Below, piece after piece: positions 1 to 8,275 of a stretch of 64,000 bases of DNA (position 1 is its first letter; the number at the start of each line of letters is the position of its first letter). Origin of the DNA: Marinobacter koreensis (GTDB taxonomy: Bacteria; Pseudomonadota; Gammaproteobacteria; Pseudomonadales; Oleiphilaceae); the NCBI RefSeq assembly GCF_023156285.1, contig NZ_JAKZAJ010000004.1, positions 372,001 through 436,000 of the forward strand. Reading direction: 5' to 3'. A model generated the notes under the pieces. It did no database searches. It was not told the origin of the DNA and worked only from the letters and a program-made list of their open reading frames with translations. A program made the translations under genes and the position numbers.

Positions 1-139
1 TTCTTCATTTCCAGGTCCTTAACGGTTGGGGTATTGGCGAGGGAATTACGCTCCCCCCTTATCTTTGTTGAACCCCAAAAGGTAGCGGTTTCTGGCAGCA
101 GATGCCACTGAACATGTGTTAAGGATGTTTACGGGTGGT

Positions 140-529
140 CTAGCTGCCATTACGTCCGGCGCTGGGGCCCATTGTAAACGGGGCGCTGTAGGGGGACTGC
201 CAGTCGGTGTCCGGATCGGGAGGTGGTCCGCCCCCCAGTGATTTTTCCGGGCGTTCGATGGCCAGGGTGTTCCAGGGGCCCTGGGACGGTGGCTGGTCGG
301 CGTAATGCCAGTTGCCTTCGGTATCCTGCCATTTGAAAACGATATCCGGCCCATCGGTGGGCACCGGCGACGGGACCAGGCCTTCGAAGGCCGGTATCTC
401 GTCCGTTTGGGGATCGTCCTGAGTCACCGGTGCGGCCACTTCCTGAGGGTCGTTGATGCCGAAGAAGATCAACAACAGGAGTAACCCAAGCGCCGGAAAC
501 GAGATCCGTATGAGCCATTTCATGATCAT
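140..529 (-). CDS. DUF4124-type membrane-anchored protein
   Basis: The 129-residue product starts with a hydrophobic stretch (about residues 4-24), followed by a proline-rich linker and a short module reading VFKWQDTEGNWHYADQPP. That pattern is typical of DUF4124 proteins, small envelope proteins of unknown biochemical role. A signal anchor or uncleaved signal peptide is likely, placing the module in the periplasm. The start overlaps the stop of the upstream TIGR02444 gene by four bases (ATGA type), so the two are probably translationally coupled. A second in-frame ATG two codons later could also be used. No catalytic residues are recognisable. Confidence 0.75.
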   Translation of the reverse strand: MIMKWLIRISFPALGLLLLLIFFGINDPQEVAAPVTQDDPQTDEIPAFEGLVPSPVPTDGPDIVFKWQDTEGNWHYADQPPSQGPWNTLAIERPEKSLGGGPPPDPDTDWQSPYSAPFTMGPSAGRNGS

Positions 530-1038
530 GGCTTGAAATCTCCTTCGGAGAGCTCGGCCAGAGATCGGGTCAGTATATTCAAACTATCTGAGACCTCACC
601 GGCCTGTTGAGTGCAGGGCGCTGCAGCGGCAAGATTCGTTCTGATCAGCATTTCTCGTCCGTGCATGTCTGTCCCGGTCTGAGTTGTGTTTGTCAGTGCT
701 CGCCACACCAGTGCCAATTCCAGTTGTTCCGCCTGCAATTCAAGAGTTGCGACACTCTGTCGCAACTCACCAGCGGGCCCCGACGTTTTCGGAAGGTTTC
801 TGCGTACGGCCCTTAACGGACCGGTTACACAATCGCGCCACTCTGCTACCGTAGCGTCCTCCTCGCCTGTGTACCGCCGGTTCTGCTGGGCCAGCCAGCC
901 GGCGCAGATCAGGCGTGTGACGCTCCAGCCCTCACCCTGGAGCCGTAGGCAGGTTTGCTGTACGTCAGGATTCTTCCAGACTGCCAAGGCATAACGCCAA
1001 AGTGGGTTGTCCGGTTCCAAGTCCCTCGGTACGTGCAC
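526..1038 (-). CDS. TIGR02444 family protein
   Basis: This 170-residue soluble protein carries the family signature near its N-terminus (LWRYALAVWKNPDVQQTCL, then GWSVTRLICAGWLA). Family members are alpha-helical proteins of unknown function, often found beside an ABC-F ATPase gene in Pseudomonas-like genomes, as here. The start is GTG at 1038, chosen because AGGAAAGG lies about seven to ten bases upstream. The gene is transcribed away from the ABC-F gene, leaving only about 40 bases for divergent promoters. It is the first gene of a two-gene unit with the DUF4124 gene. No cysteine or metal motif suggests an enzyme. Confidence 0.75.
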   Translation of the reverse strand: MHVPRDLEPDNPLWRYALAVWKNPDVQQTCLRLQGEGWSVTRLICAGWLAQQNRRYTGEEDATVAEWRDCVTGPLRAVRRNLPKTSGPAGELRQSVATLELQAEQLELALVWRALTNTTQTGTDMHGREMLIRTNLAAAAPCTQQAGEVSDSLNILTRSLAELSEGDFKP

Positions 1039-1080
1039 GCCGAACCTTTCCTGATTGCTTTACGCTGATAGAATGGATTT

Positions 1081-3027
1081 ATGTTAACGATAACCGATCT
1101 CAGTTTACAACGGGGCGGCGTCTGGTTGCTAGAAACCGTAACCTTAACGGTCCAACCCGGCCAGAGAGTCGCCATCGTCGGCGCTAATGGTGCCGGGAAA
1201 TCCAGTCTTTTCCAGCTCTTGTTGGGCCAGCTGGCCCCGGAGCAGGGCAGTGTATCCCTGCCGGGTGGATGCCGGATCGCTCACATGGCTCAGGAGGTGG
1301 CAGCGTCGAACCGTTCCGCCAGGGACTTCGTGCTCGATGGCGATCCTGATCTGCGGAGCCTTGAAGCGGCGCTGGCCCGCGCGGAAGCCGATGGCGATGA
1401 CCATGCGATCGCTCGTATCCACGGCGAGCTGGACGTCCACGAAGCCTGGTCAGCACCGCGTCGGGCAGAGTCGTTGTTGCGGGGGCTGGGCTTTGCTGAT
1501 GGCGATGCCGACCGGCCGGTGGCGGCGTTCTCCGGTGGCTGGCGTATCCGCCTCAACCTTGCCCAGGCGTTGATGCGTCCGTCGGATCTTCTGCTGCTCG
1601 ATGAACCGACCAACCACCTGGATCTGGATGCCTGCCTGTGGCTGGAAAACTGGCTGCGCCGGTATCCCGGAACGCTGCTGTTTATCTCCCATGACCGTGA
1701 CTTCATGGACCGGGTGGCAACTCATGTGGTGCATTTCGACCATCGCAAACTGGATCTCTACACCGGTAACTACTCGGCCTTCGAACGTCAGCGCAGCGAG
1801 CGATTATCGCAGCAACAGGCCAATTATGAACGTCAACAGGCCCGCATTGCCGAAATCCAGCGTTTCGTCGATCGTTTCAAAGCCAAGGCGACCAAGGCCC
1901 GGCAGGCGCAAAGCCGGGTGAAGGCGCTTGAACGGATGGAGCGGATTGCACCGGCCCACGTCGATTCGCCGTTCAGTTTCACCTTTCCTATGGCAGAGAA
2001 GGTTTCCAATCCCTTGCTCTCCATCCGTAACGGCCGTGCCGGCTATGGCGAGACAGTGATTCTGGACAGACTCAACCTGACGCTGTTGCCGGGCAGTCGT
2101 ATCGGCTTGCTGGGGCCGAACGGGGCGGGGAAGTCCACACTGATGGATGCGCTCAGGGGCGAGGGAACCCTGCTGGCCGGGGATCGGACCTGCGGTGAAC
2201 ATCTGGCCATCGGGTATTTCGCCCAACACCAGCTTGAATCCCTTGATCTGGATGCCAGTCCGTTTTTGCATCTTCAGCGGCTGGACCCGAAAGCGTCCGA
2301 GCAGAGCATCCGTAATTTCCTGGGTGGCTTTGATTTTCACGGGGACGAAGCGCTCAGTCCGATCCGTTCGTTCTCGGGTGGCGAGAAGGCCCGGGTTGCT
2401 CTTGCAGTCATTGCCTGGCAGCGGCCTAATCTGTTGTTGCTGGACGAGCCCACCAACCACCTGGATCTCGAGATGCGACAGGCTCTGACCATGGCCCTGC
2501 AGAATTTCGAAGGCGCCATTGTGGTGGTGTCTCACGACCGGCATTTGCTGCGCAATACGGTGGATGAGTTCTGGCTGGTGACCGACGGCGGCGTGACGGA
2601 GTATGACGGTGATCTGGAGGATTACGAGCGTTGGCTTGCCGACCGCCGGAAAGACCGGGATGACACTGAAGCACCCAAGCGAGACGCCGGTCAGACCTCA
2701 TCGGCTGGAGCATCGGCGAATGTGGGGGAAAGTTCGGAGGATCGCAAGGCCAGGAAGCGGCAGGAAGCCGAAGTGCGTCGCAGGTTGAGCCCGTACCGGA
2801 AGCAACAGGCGACACTCGAGCAGGAGATGGATCGGTTACAGCAGGCACTTAAGGCCCTGGAGTCGGAGTTGGCTGACCCCGCTCTGTATGAGGACGGCGG
2901 CCAGTCCCGCCTGACCGAGTTGCTCGCCCGTCAGGCCGAACACAGTCGCCGGCTCGAAGAGACCGAGGCGCAATGGCTTGAAACCAGCGAGACGGTCGAG
3001 GCTTTGGAAATGGAGCTGGCGGGCTAA
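1081..3027 (+). CDS. yheS: ABC-F family ATPase, YheS-like
   Basis: The 648-residue protein has two ABC cassettes and no membrane segment, which defines the ABC-F class acting on ribosomes. Cassette 1 has Walker A GANGAGKSS (about residue 38), signature FSGGW and Walker B LLLLDEPTNHLDLD. Cassette 2 has GPNGAGKST, FSGGEKARVA and LLLLDEPTNHLDLE. The basic linker between them (about residues 225-300) corresponds to the P-site tRNA interaction motif region. A charged C-terminal extension, probably coiled coil, follows residue 540. Length and layout match YheS (637 residues in E. coli) better than EttA or Uup. A weak -10 (TAGAAT, 1069-1074) sits so close to the ATG that the mRNA may have a very short leader. 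Confidence 0.9.
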   Translation: MLTITDLSLQRGGVWLLETVTLTVQPGQRVAIVGANGAGKSSLFQLLLGQLAPEQGSVSLPGGCRIAHMAQEVAASNRSARDFVLDGDPDLRSLEAALARAEADGDDHAIARIHGELDVHEAWSAPRRAESLLRGLGFADGDADRPVAAFSGGWRIRLNLAQALMRPSDLLLLDEPTNHLDLDACLWLENWLRRYPGTLLFISHDRDFMDRVATHVVHFDHRKLDLYTGNYSAFERQRSERLSQQQANYERQQARIAEIQRFVDRFKAKATKARQAQSRVKALERMERIAPAHVDSPFSFTFPMAEKVSNPLLSIRNGRAGYGETVILDRLNLTLLPGSRIGLLGPNGAGKSTLMDALRGEGTLLAGDRTCGEHLAIGYFAQHQLESLDLDASPFLHLQRLDPKASEQSIRNFLGGFDFHGDEALSPIRSFSGGEKARVALAVIAWQRPNLLLLDEPTNHLDLEMRQALTMALQNFEGAIVVVSHDRHLLRNTVDEFWLVTDGGVTEYDGDLEDYERWLADRRKDRDDTEAPKRDAGQTSSAGASANVGESSEDRKARKRQEAEVRRRLSPYRKQQATLEQEMDRLQQALKALESELADPALYEDGGQSRLTELLARQAEHSRRLEETEAQWLETSETVEALEMELAG

Positions 3028-4550
3028 CGGCCCCCGATGTCGAGGGTGAAATCCTGCTTGGCCAGATAGTCCCGCTCGTTCTTGAGGTCCGCAAGCGTCA
3101 GTGGCCGGTCATCCAGCCAGCCGTCGGGGAAGCTGACGGTCAGTTTGTTGTCTCCGGGTTCGAGGCGAAATGCTGGTGGCGCCTCCATATCCCGGGGATG
3201 CTGCAGCAACACCGCGAGGCGAACGAGGATGCAGAGCCGGCGCAAGCGGGTGGCGTCCTCCGGGTCGAGTCCCTCGAAGATCACAGGGGCGAATTTGCGC
3301 CGATGTCCCCGGACCAGTGTGGCCAGGTCCCGCTGGAATTGCTGGCTGAACCCGGGAAGGTCGGAGTAGCGAAGCAAATAGGCGCCGTGCTTGTGGTACT
3401 GACTGTGAGAGATGGTCAGTCCGATTTCGTGTAGCCGGCAGGCCCATCGCAGGACTTCTTCGTCGGCTGCAGTCCTCAGTTTCCAGGCGTCGGCGACCTG
3501 CTCCCAGGCTGCGACGGCCACCGCCTCGACGGCCGCCCCATGCTCCTGATCCACATGGTAGCGCTCCTGGAGTGCGCCGATGGTTCGCTCGCGAACGTCC
3601 TCGTGCTGGATCCGGCCGACGATGTCATACAGCAACCCCTCCCGGAGCGCGCCGTCGGCGAATTCCATCTTCTCGATGCCCAGCGACTGGAAGGCGCCCA
3701 TCAGGATGGCGAAACCGGCGGGGAAAATGTTTTGCCGATCCGCCCGGACACCCAGCTCGCCAAGCTTTTCAGTTTTGCCCATGTCCACCAGGCGCCGCCG
3801 TAATTCCTGCATCGCCGGACGGGTGATCGTACCGTCGGTCAGTTTGAGAGAGCCCAGCACGCTGGCAATCGCCTTGATGGTGCCCGAGGAGCCCACCACG
3901 CTTTGCCAGCCGGCGGACCGATAATGCTGGCGAATGTTCAGCAGCTCCTGTTCGGCATGGGTCACCGCCCTGTCCATTTGCTTGCGCGTAATCCTGCCGT
4001 CCGGGAAATACCGGTGTCGGAACGAGACGCAACCCATATGCAGGCTTTCCAGGTGCAGGGGTTCAAACCGCTGGCCGATGATGAATTCAGTACTGCCCCC
4101 GCCGATATCGATCACCAGCCGCCGGCCGATGTCATCGGACAGGGTGTGGGAGACCCCAAGATAGATCAGTCGGGCTTCTTCGCGACCAGCGATGATTTCG
4201 ATGGGGCAACCGAGAACCTCCTCGGCCCGGTTGATGAATTGGTGAGCATTCCGTGCGACGCGTAACGCGTTGGTGCCGACTACCTGGACGGCGTCGGCTG
4301 GCATGCCTCTCAGACGCTGGGCAAACCGGCTGAGGCACTCCAGTGCCCGTTGCTGGGCTTCCTCGGTCAGCCGGTTGTACTGATCCAGCCCGGCGCCGAG
4401 CTGGACCTTTTCTCCCATCTTCTCGAGTGTCCGGATCTCTCCGTGAACCAGGCGGGCCACCACCATGTGAAAGCTGTTGGAGCCCATGTCGATGGCCGCG
4501 AGTGTCTGCGGGCCCGTTACCTCGTTTTCGGCATTGGAATCGGCCGTCAC
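3024..4550 (-). CDS. ppx: Exopolyphosphatase (Ppx/GppA family)
   Basis: The product removes terminal phosphates from polyphosphate and may also act on pppGpp. The N-terminal actin-like fold is visible in AAIDMGSNSFHMVVAR (P-loop-like phosphate motif), VIDIGGGSTEF and VVGSSGTIKAIA. The C-terminal half is an HD-type helical domain (RLHEIGLTISHSQYHKHGAYL). At about 508 residues it matches Ppx of Pseudomonas. The start is uncertain: GTG at 4550 has AAGGA upstream, while TTG at 4571 would add seven residues. The gene is convergent with the ABC-F gene and overlaps its stop by four bases. It is divergent from thioredoxin, the arrangement known from Pseudomonas. Confidence 0.9.
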   Translation of the reverse strand: MTADSNAENEVTGPQTLAAIDMGSNSFHMVVARLVHGEIRTLEKMGEKVQLGAGLDQYNRLTEEAQQRALECLSRFAQRLRGMPADAVQVVGTNALRVARNAHQFINRAEEVLGCPIEIIAGREEARLIYLGVSHTLSDDIGRRLVIDIGGGSTEFIIGQRFEPLHLESLHMGCVSFRHRYFPDGRITRKQMDRAVTHAEQELLNIRQHYRSAGWQSVVGSSGTIKAIASVLGSLKLTDGTITRPAMQELRRRLVDMGKTEKLGELGVRADRQNIFPAGFAILMGAFQSLGIEKMEFADGALREGLLYDIVGRIQHEDVRERTIGALQERYHVDQEHGAAVEAVAVAAWEQVADAWKLRTAADEEVLRWACRLHEIGLTISHSQYHKHGAYLLRYSDLPGFSQQFQRDLATLVRGHRRKFAPVIFEGLDPEDATRLRRLCILVRLAVLLQHPRDMEAPPAFRLEPGDNKLTVSFPDGWLDDRPLTLADLKNERDYLAKQDFTLDIGGR

Positions 4551-4637
4551 GTCAGGGGGAATCCTTGTCAAAGGGAACTTGCCCGGTACTATAAGCCATC
4601 TTTCTCGGGGCTGTCAGTACCGAAGAATAGCGAATAC

Positions 4638-4669
4638 GGGACGATCTTGACCGGGGTCAGGCCTGTCCC
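4638..4669. repeat. Nested palindrome in the ppx-trxA gap
   Basis: The roughly 320-base gap between ppx and trxA contains a nested dyad. An inner TGACC-GG-GGTCA (4648-4659) is flanked by outer arms GGGAC (4638-4642) and GTCCC (4665-4669). No coding sequence is apparent in the gap. A possible trxA promoter, TTCACA-N18-TAAAGT, lies downstream near 4710-4740. The dyad could be an extragenic palindrome or an operator; the sequence alone does not decide. Confidence 0.4.
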
Positions 4670-4870
4670 TGAAAGTGATCGGTAGCATCACTGCGGGTTG
4701 TACTGCTTCACATCGGGATGATCATTCGCGTAAAGTATGCCGTAACAAAAACGAGGGTGAACGGTTGTCTGTCCGACAGCCTTCAGCATCAGTCAACAGC
4801 ATCCCGGAGACGATTGAATCGCGCAACGGCGCACTTTCTGTCACAGGGTTGCCTGAATCAGGAAAAGGTA

Positions 4871-5197
4871 ATGAGCGGAAATATCGTAAACGTCACCGAC
4901 GCTTCTTTCGAGCAGGATGTACTGAAATCCGACGTTCCCGTACTGGTGGACTACTGGGCCGAGTGGTGTGGCCCGTGCAAAATGATTGCACCGGTTCTCG
5001 AAGAAGTGGCCGAAGAGTACGAAGGCAAACTGAAAGTCTGCAAGCTGAACATCGACGAAAATGAGCAGACACCGCCCAAGTTCAACATCCGTGGTATCCC
5101 GACCCTGATGCTGTTCAAGAACGGCAACGTGGATGCAACCAAGGTGGGAGCGCTGTCCAAGTCGCAGCTGGCTGCCTTCCTTGACAGCAACCTCTGA
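4871..5197 (+). CDS. trxA: Thioredoxin 1
   Basis: The 108-residue protein is a classic cytoplasmic thioredoxin that reduces disulfides with electrons from thioredoxin reductase. The redox motif WCGPC is at residues 32-36, the cis-proline is in GIPTLMLF and the C-terminal GALSKSQL is typical. The start at 4871 (MSGNIVNV) is chosen because AGGAAAAGG lies just upstream and the length equals the family norm. Longer in-frame extensions have no homology. A strong intrinsic terminator follows within 25 bases. In many relatives rho follows trxA directly; here a molybdenum-cofactor block lies between them. Confidence 0.97.
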   Translation: MSGNIVNVTDASFEQDVLKSDVPVLVDYWAEWCGPCKMIAPVLEEVAEEYEGKLKVCKLNIDENEQTPPKFNIRGIPTLMLFKNGNVDATKVGALSKSQLAAFLDSNL

Positions 5198-5218
5198 TCG
5201 GATTGCTGAATACGGAAA

Positions 5219-5251
5219 CCGCCCCTGAAGCTGCTTCACGGGCGGTTTTTT
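5219..5251 (+). terminator. Intrinsic terminator of trxA
   Basis: CCGCCC (5219-5224) pairs with GGGCGG (5240-5245), and the stem continues after one mismatch with TGAAG/CTTCA. Six T follow at once. The T-tract ends only about six bases before the mobA start codon. Confidence 0.9.
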
Positions 5252-5257
5252 ATTGCT

Positions 5258-5851
5258 ATGAATAACACTGGAGATACCCGCATTATCGGGCTTCTGCTGG
5301 CCGGTGGTCAGGGGACCCGCATGGGCGGTCGTGACAAGGGGTGGGTTGAGTATCGCGGCCGGCCAATGGCGCAGTGGGTATTCGAGGCGCTTGCGCTGAC
5401 CTGTTCTCCGGTACTCATCAGCGCCAATCGGTCGCTGGACCGTTACGAGGCCCTGGCGCCTGGCCTGGTCTTTGAGGATTTCCCTGAAAACCTGGGGCAG
5501 GGCCCGCTGGCGGGCCTGCTTCGTGGTCTTGTCGCTGCCGAAACGCTGGGTGCAACGGCGGTTATGGTCAGCCCCTGCGATACGCCGGACATTACGCCGA
5601 CGCTGTGCCGCACCCTGGTTGAAGCCTGGCAATCCCGGCCCTGCCGGCCGATCCTGGCAGAGAGCGAGGGGCGCATCCATCCGCTTCACGGTGTCTACCC
5701 GGTTGCGCTTGCCGAAACGCTGGCGGAGACCTTGCGGACAGGTGAGCGGCGAGTCATGGGCTTTGCCCGCTCTGTTGGCGCTGAAGGCCTGTCCCTGCCC
5801 GGTTCGGAGGCCCTGTTCCATAACCGGAATCGCCCGGAAGATATGGGTTAA
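5258..5851 (+). CDS. mobA: Molybdenum cofactor guanylyltransferase
   Basis: MobA attaches GMP from GTP to molybdopterin to form the guanine dinucleotide cofactor used by DMSO-reductase family enzymes. The 197-residue protein shows the nucleotidyltransferase signature LLAGGQGTRMGGRDKG (about residues 12-27), the second motif SPCDTPDITP and the metal-binding region LHGVYPV. Length is normal for MobA. No Shine-Dalgarno is seen before the ATG, and the trxA terminator ends six bases upstream, so expression may depend on readthrough or a very short leader. It lies beside the moaB-moeA-moaD-moaE operon, which makes the cofactor it modifies. Confidence 0.93.
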   Translation: MNNTGDTRIIGLLLAGGQGTRMGGRDKGWVEYRGRPMAQWVFEALALTCSPVLISANRSLDRYEALAPGLVFEDFPENLGQGPLAGLLRGLVAAETLGATAVMVSPCDTPDITPTLCRTLVEAWQSRPCRPILAESEGRIHPLHGVYPVALAETLAETLRTGERRVMGFARSVGAEGLSLPGSEALFHNRNRPEDMG

Positions 5852-5887
5852 GCCTCCCCGGATTGGCCCGTCAAGACAGGCCGCTCT

Positions 5888-5916
5888 TTGAAATTGCCGG
5901 ACACCATCCTTATCCT
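5888..5916 (+). promoter_or_regulatory. Candidate sigma-70 promoter of the coiled-coil gene
   Basis: TTGAAA (5888-5893) and TATCCT (5911-5916) are separated by 17 bases and lie about 65 bases upstream of the next start codon. Spacing and sequence fit a housekeeping promoter. Confidence 0.5.
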
Positions 5917-5979
5917 CGGTCAGGCAAAGAATGGAATCGGAACTCACTCAACAGTTCAAACGCGAACAGGAGAGCGTTT

Positions 5980-6267
5980 ATGTCATTGAAAGACGAATTG
6001 GTTCGGAAAGTAGAGTCTCAGCTTGAAGCCTGGGAAAAGGAAGCCGATTCACTGAAAGCCCAGGCCGAGGCAAAACAGGCCGATGCGGAAAGCGAAAAGG
6101 CCAGTGCAGAGCTTCGGCAAAGCGCTTCGGATGCACTCAATTCCATCGATGAGAAGATTTCTCAGGGACGGGAAAAGCTGGAAGAGCTGAAACAGAGCAG
6201 CGAAGACAGCGTGGAGTCGTTCCGATCCCAGGTCTCGGACCTGATTGATCCGGATCGCAAAAGCTGA
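5980..6267 (+). CDS. Small coiled-coil protein of unknown function
   Basis: The 95-residue product is almost entirely charged, alanine- and glutamate-rich heptad sequence from about residue 5 to 85, predicting one long helix or coiled coil. There is no signal peptide or membrane segment. The ATG at 5980 is preceded by AACAGGAGAG, a good ribosome site; a longer in-frame reading from 5863 lacks one. It has its own candidate promoter upstream and a strong stem-loop downstream, so it is probably monocistronic. I do not recognise a named family, and nothing in the sequence links it to molybdenum-cofactor synthesis. Confidence 0.75.
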   Translation: MSLKDELVRKVESQLEAWEKEADSLKAQAEAKQADAESEKASAELRQSASDALNSIDEKISQGREKLEELKQSSEDSVESFRSQVSDLIDPDRKS

Positions 6268-6288
6268 TTCCCGGTAACAGGCCCAGTC

Positions 6289-6318
6289 GGCTCGTCCCCA
6301 TACTCGCGGGGGCGAGCC
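6289..6318. terminator. Stem-loop between convergent genes
   Basis: An 11-base stem with one G-T pair joins 6289-6299 (GGCTCGTCCCC) and 6308-6318 (GGGGGCGAGCC). It lies between the coiled-coil gene and the convergent moaE. The T-tract is short (CATTTTG), so it may act as a weak bidirectional terminator. Confidence 0.55.
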
Positions 6319-6337
6319 CGCCGTCATTTTGTTCCCG

Positions 6338-6784
6338 CTATTCCCACCTTGATGATCGCGCCCGATCACCCGCCTTCTGCTCCACCCAATGTTCGCCTTC
6401 CGACGTGATTTCTTTTTTCCAGAAAGGGGCAGAGGTCTTGAGGGCGTCCATGATGAATTCGCAGGCCTTGAACGCGTCGCCGCGATGGGCACTGCAAACG
6501 CCGACAAAGACGATCTGGTCGCTCAATGCGAGCTGCCCCACCCGGTGGATTACCCGGGCCCTGCGGACATCCCAGCGTTGCGTGGCCTCATCGATCAAAC
6601 CCTGGATTACCTGTTCGGTCATGCCGGGATAATGCTCCAGATACAGGCCGTGCACGTCCTTCAGGTCGCCGCTGTCCCGCACCAGCCCGGTAAACGTCAC
6701 AATGGCTCCGGTTCCGGGGCCACTATCCCGGAGCGCCTGGTATTCGGCGGCCGGATCAAAATCGTGAGTCTGGACCGAGATCAT
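6338..6784 (-). CDS. moaE: Molybdopterin synthase catalytic subunit
   Basis: MoaE transfers sulfur from the MoaD thiocarboxylate to cyclic pyranopterin monophosphate, making molybdopterin. The 148-residue protein shows the family motifs TGLVRDSG, LEHYPGMTE, IHRVGQLALSDQIVFVGV and, near the C-terminus, APFWKKE with the catalytic lysine region. Its start is one base after the moaD stop, so the two subunits are co-translated. It is the last gene of the leftward moaB-moeA-moaD-moaE operon. Confidence 0.95.
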   Translation of the reverse strand: MISVQTHDFDPAAEYQALRDSGPGTGAIVTFTGLVRDSGDLKDVHGLYLEHYPGMTEQVIQGLIDEATQRWDVRRARVIHRVGQLALSDQIVFVGVCSAHRGDAFKACEFIMDALKTSAPFWKKEITSEGEHWVEQKAGDRARSSRWE

Positions 6785-6785
6785 C

Positions 6786-7046
6786 TCAACCTCCCGTTAC
6801 CGGCGGGAAAAACGCGACTTCATCGCCGGCCTGGACGCGGGTTGATGGCCTGGCCATGGTCTGGTTCACGGCAATCATGACGGGCTGCCCGCCCTGAAGT
6901 TGTGACCAGGCGCCGCCCCGGGCCGCGAGTTGTGTAAGCAGATCCCCGGCCGTCAGGCCCGGTTCCGCCGGCAACTCAAGGGCCTCGGTGTCCAGCTCTT
7001 CCCGGAGTCTTGCGAAGAAACGCACGGTTAAGGTTTCGTTGCTCAT
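6786..7046 (-). CDS. moaD: Molybdopterin synthase sulfur carrier subunit
   Basis: MoaD is a ubiquitin-fold protein whose C-terminal glycine is activated as a thiocarboxylate. The 86-residue product ends in PPVTGG, the required Gly-Gly tail, and has the expected hydrophobic core VRFFARLREEL near the start. The start at 7046 (MSNETLTV) is chosen because it gives the normal length; a longer in-frame reading would run into moeA. It sits two bases after the moeA stop and one base before moaE. Confidence 0.93.
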   Translation of the reverse strand: MSNETLTVRFFARLREELDTEALELPAEPGLTAGDLLTQLAARGGAWSQLQGGQPVMIAVNQTMARPSTRVQAGDEVAFFPPVTGG

Positions 7047-7048
7047 GA

Positions 7049-8263
7049 TCAACCCAGCAATTCGTTGAATGAATAATACGTTAGCAGATTGCCCGGTTTG
7101 ACCGTGGTGTTTTCCGGAACCACGGCCAGGCCGTCTGCCCAGCAAGCGGAACTGAGTACGCCGGAGCTCTGGTTCGGAAAGGCCTCGATGGTCGTTTTAC
7201 CGTTGAGAAGCGCCTTCCTGGCCCGGACAAACTCACGGCGTACGGACGGCGCCGGCACCTCGAAGCCAGCGGGCAGTCTTTCGCCCACCGGGGGCGTCGT
7301 CGCCCGTCCCTGACACCGACGGATGTAGGGCATCCCCACCACGAGGAACGTCACCAGAACCGCCGCGGGATTGCCCGGTAGCCCCAGGACCGGGGTGCCG
7401 CTGATCGAGCCGAAAGCCAGCGGCTTGCCCGGTTTGATCGCGAGTCGCCACAGTGAAAGACCGCCCCGGGCTTCAAGCACGGCACGCACATGGTCTTCCT
7501 CGCCCACGGACACGCCGCCGCTGGTGATGATCAGATCGGCAGAGGATGCCGCCCGGGAAAGGGTTTCGACGGTGGCTTCGCGGGTGTCTTCCAGCGTCTC
7601 GCACAGCACCACTTCGCATCCGGCTTCTTCGAGAAGACCCAGAAGCGTGAAGCGGTTGGTGTTGTAGATCTGTCCCGGCTTCAGCGGTTCGCCCGGCTCG
7701 ACGAGTTCGTCTCCGGTGGTGAGTATTGCCACCCTCAGAGGTGCGGTCACGGTGACATGGGCCATGCCCATGGATGCCAGCAGTCCCATCTCCTGTGGGC
7801 GAATACGGGTGCCTCGGGGCAGAGCCTGGTCGCCCTGTCGGAGATCCTGGCCGCGCTTGCGAATATTCTGGCTCGGTTCGACGGCTGCCAGCACCCGAAT
7901 GCCCGAATCCGTGACCTCGACACGCTCCTGCATAACCACCGCATCGGCGCCCTCGGGAATTTCCGAACCGGTGAATATCCGGGCGGCGCTTCCGGGTGCC
8001 AGGGGCAAGGGGGCAGTGCCTGCAGGGATGCGGTCGGACACCGGGATCGGCTGCTCTTCGGCGAGATCCGCGTGGCGGATGGCGTAGCCGTCCACCGCGC
8101 TGTTGTCGGCCGGAGGGACGTCGGCCGGCACAAGGCAGGGCTCCGCGAGTATTCGGCCCAGAGCCTCGGTCAATGGCACGGTTTCGGTCCGGTCAATGAC
8201 CGGTGCCTGAGCCAGTATGTGTTCAAGCGCCGTTTCGACGGGCGTCAGCTGTGAGCCAGCCAT
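7049..8263 (-). CDS. moeA: Molybdopterin molybdenumtransferase
   Basis: MoeA inserts molybdate into adenylated molybdopterin. The 404-residue protein has the family order: the PADVPPADNSAVDGYA motif in the N-terminal half, IFTGSEIPEGADAVVMQE, the MogA-like domain with TTGDELVEPG and TSGGVSVGEEDH, and the C-terminal GLPGNPAAV motif. Length is normal for the family. It lies 12 bases after moaB and two bases before moaD. MoaB-type proteins supply the preceding adenylylation step in some bacteria, so the two neighbours probably act in sequence. Confidence 0.95.
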   Translation of the reverse strand: MAGSQLTPVETALEHILAQAPVIDRTETVPLTEALGRILAEPCLVPADVPPADNSAVDGYAIRHADLAEEQPIPVSDRIPAGTAPLPLAPGSAARIFTGSEIPEGADAVVMQERVEVTDSGIRVLAAVEPSQNIRKRGQDLRQGDQALPRGTRIRPQEMGLLASMGMAHVTVTAPLRVAILTTGDELVEPGEPLKPGQIYNTNRFTLLGLLEEAGCEVVLCETLEDTREATVETLSRAASSADLIITSGGVSVGEEDHVRAVLEARGGLSLWRLAIKPGKPLAFGSISGTPVLGLPGNPAAVLVTFLVVGMPYIRRCQGRATTPPVGERLPAGFEVPAPSVRREFVRARKALLNGKTTIEAFPNQSSGVLSSACWADGLAVVPENTTVKPGNLLTYYSFNELLG

Positions 8264-8275
8264 GCATCTCTCCTG

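Noticed and set aside
4841..5947. A 368-codon frame antisense to trxA and mobA
   Set aside because: It would cross a strong terminator and two well-supported genes; its product looks like random GC-rich translation.
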